36,843 nt of DNA. It comes from Chloroflexota bacterium. Its GTDB lineage: Bacteria > Chloroflexota > Limnocylindria > P2-11E. Below are positions 8,107 to 15,738 of the stretch, piece by piece. The notes beneath the pieces were generated by a model. The model searched no databases. It saw only the letters and a list, made by a program, of their open reading frames with translations, and had not been told where the DNA came from. The stretch lies in the NCBI GenBank assembly GCA_005881885.1, contig VBDX01000137.1:1-36843 (forward strand), read 5' to 3'. Numbering within the stretch: the first letter of the stretch is position 1; the number at the start of each line of letters is the position of its first letter. The position numbers and the translations under genes were made by a program.

Positions 8107-9242
8107 CCACCCGCGGAAAGCGTCTGCGCGGCGAACAGTAAGAGTCCGCTAAGTTCACCTGCCCAGAAGTCGACGCCGCGCTCCCGCGTACCCTGCCCGA
8201 GCGCGGCCGCGTGCGAGATCAGGGCGGTCAGGTGGAGGTGCGTGGCACCCGTGCGCGCTGTCGCCGTGGCGTTCTCCGCCTCGCTCACCGGCTCGAACCG
8301 GTCGCCAACGTCGTGCAGCCAGAAAACCTCGGGACGGAGCGCCGACCAGGAAGTACGCGGGGAAAGGCGCTCTAAGACATCGCGCAGCGATGGTGGAAGC
8401 GCACGGAGCCGAGCGAGCGCGCCGTCGTAGTCGGTGCTCGCGAGAGCTCGCCAGAGTGATACCGCCTCAGCACCCATTTCGTTCGGTGGATCGTCGGAAA
8501 GCCGGCCGCCGCCCGCGCGGAGCGCCACGCTCAGCCGCTCGCGGTCGGCTGGATCGGCGATCGCCTGCGCCGCCGCGACCGGCAGTCGGAGGCGAACCAC
8601 CGGATCGGGGTCCCAGGGCTCCAGCGCGCCGTTCCGGCGCTGCGCCGAGCCGAGCACGCTCGCCAGATACGTGTCCAGATCGAAGTACGCGCCGAGCGCG
8701 CCGACGTATGAGGCGTGTTCCAGCGAACCGGGTCGCGACGCCGCGGCGAGGAGCATCCCTCCTCCAACGGAGAAACCGAAAGCGCCAGTCGGCATGCCGC
8801 GCGTCTCGGGATGATCCCGGAGGACTGCAAACGCGGCGTCGATGATCGCCGTCGCCTCGCGCTCGAGCGTTCCGGCCTTGATGAACGGGAACTCCGGCAG
8901 CATCACCAGATACCCGGCGCGCGCGAGTGCATCGGACAGCCGGCGCGTCTCGGAATCGTCGTTGCCGAACTCGGTCGCGCCATTCACGAGCATCACACCC
9001 GGGTGCCGCGCGCCCCAGCCGGGGATCCACCACGTCACACGCATATCGGCATCGCGGATGCGCAGGGTCGCCTCCTCGACCCGCGGTTGCGGTGTGACGG
9101 CCGCGGCAAGGTTCCGGTCCCAGAGCGCGCCCGAGTAGATATCCGCGACGATCACCGCACCCGCGCCGATCGGTCGAAGGAGCGGACGCCACAGGGACGC
9201 GATGAGCAGCACGACGATGAAGAGTGCGACCTGCCGCATCAC
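8103..9242 (-). CDS. Membrane-anchored alpha/beta hydrolase
   Basis: The protein (379 aa) begins with an N-terminal hydrophobic helix (QVALFIVVLLIASLW), followed by an extracytoplasmic alpha/beta-hydrolase core. Evidence includes a GVMLVNGAT strand-turn after the first beta sheet, a nucleophile elbow GFSVGGG (Ser as nucleophile), and a late HLHLTALISHA segment that could supply the catalytic His. It resembles dienelactone-hydrolase/acyl-peptidase-like domains, but no specific substrate can be named. The start is GTG at 9242 or the adjacent ATG at 9239; both give the same anchor. It follows secF by 15 bases and overlaps the next gene by ATGA, so it belongs to the secDF unit. Confidence 0.75.
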   Translation of the reverse strand: MMRQVALFIVVLLIASLWRPLLRPIGAGAVIVADIYSGALWDRNLAAAVTPQPRVEEATLRIRDADMRVTWWIPGWGARHPGVMLVNGATEFGNDDSETRRLSDALARAGYLVMLPEFPFIKAGTLEREATAIIDAAFAVLRDHPETRGMPTGAFGFSVGGGMLLAAASRPGSLEHASYVGALGAYFDLDTYLASVLGSAQRRNGALEPWDPDPVVRLRLPVAAAQAIADPADRERLSVALRAGGGRLSDDPPNEMGAEAVSLWRALASTDYDGALARLRALPPSLRDVLERLSPRTSWSALRPEVFWLHDVGDRFEPVSEAENATATARTGATHLHLTALISHAAALGQGTRERGVDFWAGELSGLLLFAAQTLSAGG

Positions 9243-9257
9243 TGCGCGGCGACGATG

Positions 9258-10172
9258 CTAGGTGGCCGGCGAGAGCGCGCGGTGGCGGATCCGGTCCTCG
9301 GCCTCCTGCCAGAGAGATACGATCTGGCTCGCGTTGAAGATCGAAGAGTACGTGCCCGAGATGATCCCGATGAGCAGCGCGAGCGCGAAGTTGCGCACCG
9401 AAAAGCCACCGAAGAGGAACAGGGCGAGCAAGGTGAGCACGACGGTCAATGACGTGATCACCGATCGCGCGAGCGTCTGCATGATCGAGAAGTTGATGAC
9501 GGGGTTCAGCGCCTCGCCCGGGTTGAGGCGCAGGTTTTCGCGGATCCGGTCGAACACCACGATCGTGTCGTGCACCGAGAAGCCGATGATCGTGAGCACC
9601 GCCGTGACGAAGAGGCTGTCGACCTCGACCTTCAGGAAATAGCCGAGGATCGCGAAGATCCCGAGGACGACCGCGGCGTCGTGGAGAAGCGCGATGATCG
9701 CCGCGATGCCGTAACGGAATGCCCCCCAGCCGAAGTTGCGGAAGGCCCACGCGATGAGCAGCACGATCAAAAGACTTGCGAGCGCAATCGATTTGATCGC
9801 GTTCTGGATCAGCTCAGCCGAGAACGACGGACTCACGACCGAAGAGTCCACCCGGGTGTCCGCTCCAAAACGACCCTTGAGCGCCTGCTCGGTCTTCCCG
9901 AGCTCCTCGGGAAGCATCTCCGTGGTGCGGACCTCGACGCGGCCGCCCGCGACGCCCTGGACCGTCGCCTCGGAGTGACCGAGGGTACCGAAGAACGCGC
10001 TGAGATCGGAATCCGACGGGCGCTCCGCGAACGTGATGTCGAGGAGGCTGCCGCCCTTGAACTCGATCCCCGGCTTCAGGCCGCCGATGGCGAGAAAGAA
10101 AACGCCGGGCACGATGAGCAGCGCCGACAGAAGGAAGTACCACCACTTGCGCTCGACGAACCGAAAGAGCAC
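9258..10172 (-). CDS. secF: Protein translocase subunit SecF
   Basis: SecF (304 aa) works with SecD as the proton-driven accessory of the SecYEG channel and helps release proteins on the outer face. The sequence shows the first membrane helix (WWYFLLSALLIVPGVFFLAI), the conserved GIEFKGG just after it, an extracytoplasmic loop (about 30-125), and the C-terminal five-helix block with VLTIIGFSVHDTIVVFDRIREN, the hallmark SecF motif. The GTG at 10172 lies two bases after the secD stop, so the pair is translationally coupled. Length is typical. Confidence 0.96.
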   Translation of the reverse strand: MLFRFVERKWWYFLLSALLIVPGVFFLAIGGLKPGIEFKGGSLLDITFAERPSDSDLSAFFGTLGHSEATVQGVAGGRVEVRTTEMLPEELGKTEQALKGRFGADTRVDSSVVSPSFSAELIQNAIKSIALASLLIVLLIAWAFRNFGWGAFRYGIAAIIALLHDAAVVLGIFAILGYFLKVEVDSLFVTAVLTIIGFSVHDTIVVFDRIRENLRLNPGEALNPVINFSIMQTLARSVITSLTVVLTLLALFLFGGFSVRNFALALLIGIISGTYSSIFNASQIVSLWQEAEDRIRHRALSPAT

Positions 10173-10174
10173 GG

Positions 10175-11530
10175 CTAACCCGCCGGCACCGGCCGCGGCT
10201 CGCGGCCATCCCGTGGCATCTCGGGCTGACGCTCTTCAACCCCGTACAGCCAGCGCCTGCGCAGCGCCGCGAACTCGATCGCGCCGTGCAGCAGCATCTG
10301 CGTGACGACGACCGCGGTGAAGAACGAGACCGCCACACCGATGCCCAGCGTCAGTGCGAATCCCTTGACGGTGCCCGTGCCGAACTCAAAGAGGATCCCG
10401 GCGGTGAGCACCGTGGCAAGGTTCGAATAGAAGATCGAGGGGAAGGCTCGCCTTCGTCCCTCTTCCACCGCGACTCGCAGCGACTTTCCCGATCGCAGCT
10501 CCTCCTTGAGCCGTTCGAACGTCAGCACGTTCGCGTCGACCGCCATACCGATGGAGAGGATGAAGCCGGCGATGCCCGCGAGCGTCAGCGTGACCGGGAT
10601 GAGCCGGAAGATCGCGTACGTGAGCGCCGTGTAATAAGCGAGCGCGAACACCGCAAGAACGCCCGGCAGGCGGTAGTACGCGATCATGAAGAACGCAACG
10701 AGCAGCAGTCCGACCGCGCCCGCGATCAAGCTTCGATTCACGGACTCGCGCCCGAGCGTCGGCTCGACGCGCGACGACTGGATGACCTGGAGTGAGACCG
10801 GCAACGCACCGGAGTTGATGAGCAGCGAGAGCTGCTTCGCCGACTCAACGGTGAACTGGCCCTCGATGATGCCTTTCCCCGAGGTGAAGACCACCTGGAT
10901 AGTCGGGGCCGAGATCTGCTGCCCGTCCAACGTGATCTGCACGGGCTGGTTCAGGTTGTCCTTCGAGAGCTGCACCCAGCGGTCCGAATCCGGGCCGGTG
11001 AACTCGAAGTTGACCACCGGCTTGTTCGCTTGATCGAAGGTCACGTACGTTGGGTTGAGATGTTCGCCGGTGAGCGGCGGCGTCAGCGACTTGAACTTTC
11101 CGGCATTTTCCTTGTCCGGCACTTTGATCTCGAGCTTGGCCTGCCTCGTCGCGATGTCGTTCGCCTGCTGGATGTCATCGATCCCCGGCAGCTGGAGCAG
11201 GATCTTGTCGTCGCCGATCGCCTGGATCACCGGCTCCGAGACGCCAAGGCCGTTGATGCGCCGGTCGATGACCTTGCGCGCGCGCTCGTTGTAGTCGGTG
11301 ACGCTCTGCCCTGCGGGGATCTCGTCCGTCTTCATCTGCAGCACGAGCTGCGTGCCACCCTGAAGGTCGAGCCCGAGGTGGGTCTTGATCTCCTGGTTGA
11401 CGGAGAAGCCCCCGATGCGCAGGCAGATCCCCGGGCAGTTGAACGGGAACGAGATCTGATGCTTCGGAATGTCGATGAAGACCGACAGCACGAAGACCAC
11501 GAAGACCAGCCAGGGGAAGATGCGGTTCAC
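10175..11530 (-). CDS. secD: Protein translocase subunit SecD
   Basis: SecD (451 aa) is the larger half of the SecDF translocation motor. It shows an N-terminal helix, then GLDLQGGTQLVLQM (the conserved D-LQGG motif), the P1 head region with INGLGVSEPVIQ and LLQLPGI, and a C-terminal transmembrane block containing IAGFILSIGMAVDANVLTFERLKEEL, the SecD signature that carries the proton-relay Asp. It is a compact version without long insertions in the periplasmic region. The GTG start at 11530 is 21 bases after the tatA/B stop; secF follows after two bases. No yajC is seen next to it. Confidence 0.96.
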   Translation of the reverse strand: MNRIFPWLVFVVFVLSVFIDIPKHQISFPFNCPGICLRIGGFSVNQEIKTHLGLDLQGGTQLVLQMKTDEIPAGQSVTDYNERARKVIDRRINGLGVSEPVIQAIGDDKILLQLPGIDDIQQANDIATRQAKLEIKVPDKENAGKFKSLTPPLTGEHLNPTYVTFDQANKPVVNFEFTGPDSDRWVQLSKDNLNQPVQITLDGQQISAPTIQVVFTSGKGIIEGQFTVESAKQLSLLINSGALPVSLQVIQSSRVEPTLGRESVNRSLIAGAVGLLLVAFFMIAYYRLPGVLAVFALAYYTALTYAIFRLIPVTLTLAGIAGFILSIGMAVDANVLTFERLKEELRSGKSLRVAVEEGRRRAFPSIFYSNLATVLTAGILFEFGTGTVKGFALTLGIGVAVSFFTAVVVTQMLLHGAIEFAALRRRWLYGVEERQPEMPRDGREPRPVPAG

Positions 11531-11551
11531 AGACGAAATGTTAAGGCTGGA

Positions 11552-11884
11552 TCAGGCGTCGCGCGCGCGCTGCAGACGCTCTTTCGCCTCACGCATCTCG
11601 CGATCGAAGGGTGTCTCACCCGGAATCGCCGGCGGCGCGGGCTCGCTCGCGTGCGCCGCCGCCGGAAGCGGCTGCGCGGGCGACTGGCTCGCTGTAACGT
11701 CGATGGCTTTGTTGATCGCCTTGTCCGCATTCATGAACTCGTCGCGCAGCTCGTCCGAGGTGCGGCGGAGCTCGCCGACCACGCGGCCGATGTCCCGCGC
11801 CATCCGTGGCATCCGCTCCGGACCGAGGACGATGAGCGCGATGACGAGGATCAGCAGGAGCTCGCCCGTGCCGATGCCGAACAT
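11552..11884 (-). CDS. tatB: Sec-independent (Tat) translocase protein, TatB/TatA-like
   Basis: The 110-aa protein begins MFGIGTGELLLILVIALIVLGPERMP: one membrane helix, the FG/GPE hinge and then an amphipathic helix (RMARDIGRVVGELRR), the standard TatA/TatB architecture. The GPERMP hinge and the long charged tail favour TatB over TatA, but the two are not cleanly separable from sequence. The tail is Ala/Pro-rich. The ATG at 11884 overlaps the pyrF stop (TGATG). A likely Tat substrate is encoded at 33185-34810. No tatC is in the window. Confidence 0.88.
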   Translation of the reverse strand: MFGIGTGELLLILVIALIVLGPERMPRMARDIGRVVGELRRTSDELRDEFMNADKAINKAIDVTASQSPAQPLPAAAHASEPAPPAIPGETPFDREMREAKERLQRARDA

Positions 11885-12720
11885 CAGCCACCCACCGTAG
11901 CGGATATTCGAGCGGCGTTCGCGGCCTCACGAAGCGAGCGCGCGGCCGCGGCTGCGGCGCGTTCGAAATCGCTGTCTCGGCTCGCGTAAAGGACCGTGCG
12001 GGACGCCGACACGAGGACGCCTCCGCCTCGCGCATCGAGCGCGGCCCGGATGGCGAGCCCCGCTTCGCCGCCCTGCGCTCCCACTCCCGGCATGAGAAAC
12101 AGGCGGTCGGGGGCCAGGGCACGAAGCCGGCGAGCGTCGTCGGGGTAGGTCGCGCCGACGACGAACCCGCAGCGCTCCGCCGGAAACCGTTCGACGACGC
12201 GCTCCACCACGCGCTCGTAAAGCGGACGGCCGGCGGCCTCGAGGTCCTGAAAGTCGCGCGCGCCGGGATTGCTCGTTCGCGCCAGCACAAACGCGTAGCG
12301 ACCCTCGGTGCAGAAAGGCGCGATCGCGTCGAGCCCGACATATGGCACCACCGTGGCTGCGTCGGCGTGGAAACTATCGAAGAGCGCGTCGGCGTAGGCC
12401 TCCGCGGTATTCGGTACGTCGCCGCGCTTGGCATCGAGGATCACCGCGATGTCGTCCGGTATCGCCTGCAGGGTCAGGGCGAGGATCTCCATCGCCGCGG
12501 TGCCGTATCGCTCGTAGAAAGCGAGATTGGGCTTGTACGCGCATACGTGCTCCGCGGTCGCGCGGATGATGCGTCGGAGGAAACGGACGGCCCCCCGCGG
12601 CTCGCGGCCGAATGACGCGGGGATGAGCGACGGCTCTGGGTCGAGACCCACACAAAGGATGCTGTCGCGGGCTTGTGATCGTGCCGCAAGCTTTGCGAGG
12701 AACGACAACTCAGCGGACAA
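11884..12720 (-). CDS. pyrF: Orotidine 5'-phosphate decarboxylase
   Basis: This enzyme decarboxylates OMP to UMP, the last step of de novo pyrimidine synthesis. The motifs ILCVGLDP, AYKPNLAFYE, the catalytic LDAKRGDV (Asp96, Lys98, Asp101) and the phosphate-binding MPGVGAQGG mark the longer, subfamily-2 type of PyrF, and 278 aa fits it. The start is uncertain: TTG at 12720 gives MSAELSFLAKL, and a second TTG at 12708 is in frame. Neither has a clear Shine-Dalgarno sequence; TATCAT lies just upstream of 12720, so a leaderless message is possible. It heads the minus-strand tat-sec-protease transcript and is divergent from phnD with only 36 bases between starts. Confidence 0.93.
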   Translation of the reverse strand: MSAELSFLAKLAARSQARDSILCVGLDPEPSLIPASFGREPRGAVRFLRRIIRATAEHVCAYKPNLAFYERYGTAAMEILALTLQAIPDDIAVILDAKRGDVPNTAEAYADALFDSFHADAATVVPYVGLDAIAPFCTEGRYAFVLARTSNPGARDFQDLEAAGRPLYERVVERVVERFPAERCGFVVGATYPDDARRLRALAPDRLFLMPGVGAQGGEAGLAIRAALDARGGGVLVSASRTVLYASRDSDFERAAAAAARSLREAANAARISATVGG

Positions 12721-12756
12721 TGATACGGACGCTTCCGCGCTCGAAGGAGGGGATGT

Positions 12757-13773
12757 ATGCGTAGCACCCTGCGCGGCCCGCTGGGGTGGGCGCTCGCCGC
12801 GGCTCTGCTTATCGCCGCGTGTGGCGGCACGCCCGCCGCATCCACCGCGCCGAAAGCCAGCACAGGCCCTCGTCTGGGCTCGTTCGATCGACCGATCTCG
12901 CTCGCCTTCACTCCGTCGGTGCAGGCCGCCACGATCAGCACGAACGGCGCCGCGATCAAGAGCGCTCTCGAGCGCTCGACGGGACTCGCGTGGAAGGTCA
13001 CGGTCATGACCAGCTACGCGGCGCAGGTCGAGGCGATGTGCGCGGGCAGCGTCGACGTCGGTTTCTTCGCGACGATCCAGATGACGCTGCTCCTCGACAA
13101 GAGCTGCGGCAGTCCGGTGCTCGGTGCCTTGCGGATCGATCCGAGCACGAAGCAGCTCTCGACGTCGTACAACTCACAGATCATCGTGCGCACGGATAGC
13201 GGAATCAGCGACATAAACGGACTGAAGGGCAAGAAGTTCGCGTTCGTCGACCCGCTCTCGGCGTCCGGCTACGTCTACCCGACCCTCACGATCAAGAACA
13301 AGACCGGGCAGGAGCCGAAGACATTCTTTTCAAGCACTATCTTCGCCGGCGGTCACCCGCAGGCGGCTCTCGCTGTGTACCAGGGCACCGTCGATGGCGC
13401 GGCGACATTCATCGACGTCCGCACCACCGCCGACGGGACCGCCCCTGGCGCTGGAATGCCCGCCGACATCCTGACGAAGACGAAGCGGATCGATACGGCC
13501 GGCCCCATCCCGAACGACGGCGTCGCGCTCGTCAAAGGCTTCCCCGACGACCTCGGCAAGCAGGTGAAGCAGGCGCTCATCGATTACAGCAAGACCGACG
13601 ATGGGAAGAAGGTCTTCGCTTCCCTGTTCCAGTGGGACGGCATGCTGGAGATCGATGCGAAGTTCTACGACTCCATGAAGGACGCGCTGAAGCTCGCGGG
13701 CGTGGACGTCCAAGGCCTCGCCAACAACACGCCGCGCCCCGCGGCGACCCCGGCGCCGACGAAGACTCCGTAG
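12757..13773 (+). CDS. phnD: Phosphonate/phosphite-type ABC transporter binding lipoprotein
   Basis: This 338-aa lipoprotein has a signal with lipobox L-I-A-A-C (Cys22), a short Ala/Ser/Thr/Pro linker and a PhnD/PtxB/TauA-like periplasmic-binding fold. Supporting segments are ISLAFTPSVQA near the start, GSVDVGFFATIQ, IIVRTDSGISDINGLKGKKFAFVDPLSASGYVYP, the Gly-His region AGGHPQAALAVYQGTVDGAAT and IPNDGVALVKG. It would capture the ligand outside the membrane for PhnCE. The start ATG has a strong AAGGAGGGG ribosome site six to ten bases upstream. The family binds phosphonates, phosphite or related oxyanions; no C-P lyase or phosphite dehydrogenase gene is here to fix the substrate. Confidence 0.9.
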   Translation: MRSTLRGPLGWALAAALLIAACGGTPAASTAPKASTGPRLGSFDRPISLAFTPSVQAATISTNGAAIKSALERSTGLAWKVTVMTSYAAQVEAMCAGSVDVGFFATIQMTLLLDKSCGSPVLGALRIDPSTKQLSTSYNSQIIVRTDSGISDINGLKGKKFAFVDPLSASGYVYPTLTIKNKTGQEPKTFFSSTIFAGGHPQAALAVYQGTVDGAATFIDVRTTADGTAPGAGMPADILTKTKRIDTAGPIPNDGVALVKGFPDDLGKQVKQALIDYSKTDDGKKVFASLFQWDGMLEIDAKFYDSMKDALKLAGVDVQGLANNTPRPAATPAPTKTP

Positions 13774-13793
13774 CGATCGCGCGCGCGAATGCA

Positions 13794-13828
13794 AGGCCGC
13801 CGGGACCGACCGGCGGCCTCTTTCTTTC
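13794..13828 (+). terminator. Hairpin with T-rich tail between phnD and phnC
   Basis: A perfect 10-bp stem, AGGCCGCCGG (13794-13803) and CCGGCGGCCT (13810-13819), with a six-base loop, is followed by CTTTCTTTC. It lies 20 bases after the phnD stop. It looks like an intrinsic terminator or attenuator that would give more binding protein than transporter, a common arrangement in ABC operons. It also argues that phnC starts downstream of it. Confidence 0.72.
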
Positions 13829-13842
13829 ATAGACTCCCGCTG

Positions 13843-14712
13843 GTGGCGGCGGTCCTTTCGATCCAGAACCTGGTCAAGGTCTACCCGAGCGGCACGCGCG
13901 CGATCGACGACGTCACGCTTGACATCCAGCACGGTGAGTTCGTCGTGTTGATCGGTCTTTCCGGCTCGGGCAAGTCGTCGTTGCTGCGCTGCATCAACCG
14001 CCTCGTGGAACCTACAAGCGGCCGTGTCATCTTTGAAGGCGCGGACATCACGCGCGCGAGGGGAGGCGAGTTGCGCCGGATCCGCCGGCGCATCGGGATG
14101 ATCTTCCAGCAGTTCAACCTCGTCCGTCGCACCTCCGTGCTGAGCAACACGCTGGCGGGTCGCCTCGGTTACCGCTCCGCGTTGCGCACGATCATCGGCC
14201 GGCCGTCGCGTGAGGACGTCGCCGCGGCCTTCGAGAACCTCGGCCGCGTGGGCATCGCCGATAAGGCCTTCGCCCGCGCGGACGCGCTCTCCGGCGGCCA
14301 ACAGCAGCGGGTCGGTATTGCCCGCGCTCTCATGCAACACCCCGAGCTCATGCTCGCCGACGAGCCCGTGGCGAGCCTCGATCCGGCGACGAGCCACTCG
14401 GTCATGAAGTACCTCGAGGAGATCAATAAGAAGGACGGCATCACCGTCATCTGCTCGTTGCACTTCCTGTCTCTCGCAAGGCGCTACGGGACACGCGTGA
14501 TCGCGCTCAAGGCCGGGAAGATCGCGTTCGACGGACAGCCTGACGATATCGACGAGCGGCGCTTCAAGGAGATCTATGGCGAGGACGCGGTTGAGGTCGA
14601 GATCGGCCCGGGCCGCTCGACCGAATCCATGAGTGCGGCGGAAGCCGCCGCCCTGGCGCTCGCACAAGACAGCACGACGGCTGCCGCGAAGCTCGGCCTG
14701 CCGGATCGCTGA
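13843..14712 (+). CDS. phnC: Phosphonate-type ABC transporter ATP-binding protein
   Basis: The ATPase (289 aa) energises the PhnCDE importer. It shows Walker A GLSGSGKSS, the Q-loop in GMIFQQFNLV, signature LSGGQQQRVGIARAL, Walker B LMLADEPVASLD and the switch His in VICSLHFL. The segment RRTSVLSNTLAGRLGY after the Q-loop is typical of PhnC. The frame is open upstream to 13789, but that part is the terminator hairpin, so I place the start at GTG 13843 (M-A-A-V-L-S-I-Q-N-L-V). The C-terminus has an Ala-rich tail of about 35 residues. It overlaps phnE by TGATG. Confidence 0.92.
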   Translation: MAAVLSIQNLVKVYPSGTRAIDDVTLDIQHGEFVVLIGLSGSGKSSLLRCINRLVEPTSGRVIFEGADITRARGGELRRIRRRIGMIFQQFNLVRRTSVLSNTLAGRLGYRSALRTIIGRPSREDVAAAFENLGRVGIADKAFARADALSGGQQQRVGIARALMQHPELMLADEPVASLDPATSHSVMKYLEEINKKDGITVICSLHFLSLARRYGTRVIALKAGKIAFDGQPDDIDERRFKEIYGEDAVEVEIGPGRSTESMSAAEAAALALAQDSTTAAAKLGLPDR

Positions 14713-15563
14713 TGGCCGAATATTTCAGCGCAAGAGGTTTACCGGTCCCCCGCGAGCTCGAGCGCAACCCGCTGACCGACTGGCGCCGGCTCAGCGTCAT
14801 CGCCGCCGCGATCCTCGTCTTCTACATCGGCCTGCGGATCACCAACCCAGACTTCTCACGTGCGAATCCCGAGTACGCGGCCAATGTGATTGGGCAGCTC
14901 TTGCACTGGGACCTGCGCATCCTCACCCCGCAGAACGAGTTCGAGACGTTCTGGGACACGGCCGAGGGACTGATGGTCGCGACGATCTTCCTGGGCATCG
15001 TCGCCACAGGCTTCTCGATCCTGGTCGCCCTCCCGCTGTCCTTCCTCGGCGCTCGGAACATCATGAGCGGGCATCCCGTCACCGCGGCGATCTACATCTT
15101 CGTGCGGTTCTTCTTCACCGTGATCCGTTCGATCGACGTTCTCATCGTCGTGATCATCTTCGGAGTGTTGATTGGGATCGGCACCGCCGCGGGGGTCGTC
15201 GGCCTCGCGTTCCATAACGTCGGCGTGCTCGGCAAGCTGTACTCGGAGGCGATCGAGGGTATTGATGCCGGACCCCTCGAGGCGATCACGGCGACCGGCG
15301 CCAACCGGTTTCAGGTCATCTGGACGGCCGTGCTCCCGCAGATCGTCAACCCGTACATCTCATTCACGATCTATCGCCTCGACGCCAACGTGCGACTTGC
15401 TCCGATCCTCGGTTATGTGGGCGGAGGCGGCATCGGAGTGCTCTTGTTCCAGTCCATTCAACTGCTGCAATACGGAGCCGCCGGGTTGATCATTTTCATG
15501 ATCGTGGTCACCGTGGCGGCAATGGACTTCGCGTCAGCGCAGATCCGGAAGCGACTCGTCTAA
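14712..15563 (+). CDS. phnE: Phosphonate-type ABC transporter permease
   Basis: This 283-aa inner-membrane permease has about six hydrophobic segments and the binding-protein-dependent transport (EAA) loop seen as EAITATGANRFQVIWTAVLPQIV near residues 195-217, which docks onto PhnC. VIRSIDVLIVVIIFGVLIGIG and the C-terminal RLDANVRLAPILGYVGGGGIG match the PhnE family. Only one permease gene is present, so a homodimer is expected. The ATG at 14712 overlaps the phnC stop. The gene is last in the phnD-C-E transcript and runs into the inverted-repeat region. Confidence 0.92.
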   Translation: MAEYFSARGLPVPRELERNPLTDWRRLSVIAAAILVFYIGLRITNPDFSRANPEYAANVIGQLLHWDLRILTPQNEFETFWDTAEGLMVATIFLGIVATGFSILVALPLSFLGARNIMSGHPVTAAIYIFVRFFFTVIRSIDVLIVVIIFGVLIGIGTAAGVVGLAFHNVGVLGKLYSEAIEGIDAGPLEAITATGANRFQVIWTAVLPQIVNPYISFTIYRLDANVRLAPILGYVGGGGIGVLLFQSIQLLQYGAAGLIIFMIVVTVAAMDFASAQIRKRLV

Positions 15564-15575
15564 GCCTGGACGTCT

Positions 15576-15737
15576 AGCGAAGCCGCGGGTCCTGTCCCGG
15601 CTCGGGTAGCCCGCTCGCTCGCGCACCCTCCCCGCGCCGCGCCGTGGTGGTCACCGTGTCGCTCTCGGCGCGGGTCCCCGGGGCACCCGCGCATCGCGAG
15701 CGGACTACGCCTCGCCGTGCCACCCGCGGCTTTCGCT
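15576..15737. repeat. Nested inverted repeats filling a convergent intergenic gap
   Basis: Outer arms are AGCGAAGCCGCGGGT (15576-15590) and its complement with one extra T (15722-15737). Inside lie GTAGCCCGCTCGC (15606-15618) against 15696-15708, 12 of 13 paired, and CCCGCGCCG (15631-15639) against CGGCGCGGG (15666-15674). An alternative strong hairpin is GCGCGGGT (15668-15675) with ACCCGCGC (15685-15692). Together they could fold into one long imperfect hairpin. The element ends just before the TolB-like stop codon. It may be a two-way terminator, a structured RNA or a miniature repeat element; no poly-T tail is present. Confidence 0.6.
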
Positions 15738-15738
15738 T

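Noticed and set aside
13330-14667. Long antisense frame opposite phnD and phnC
   Set aside because: Arg/Asp/Glu-rich translation without motifs, spanning two real genes and the hairpin between them.
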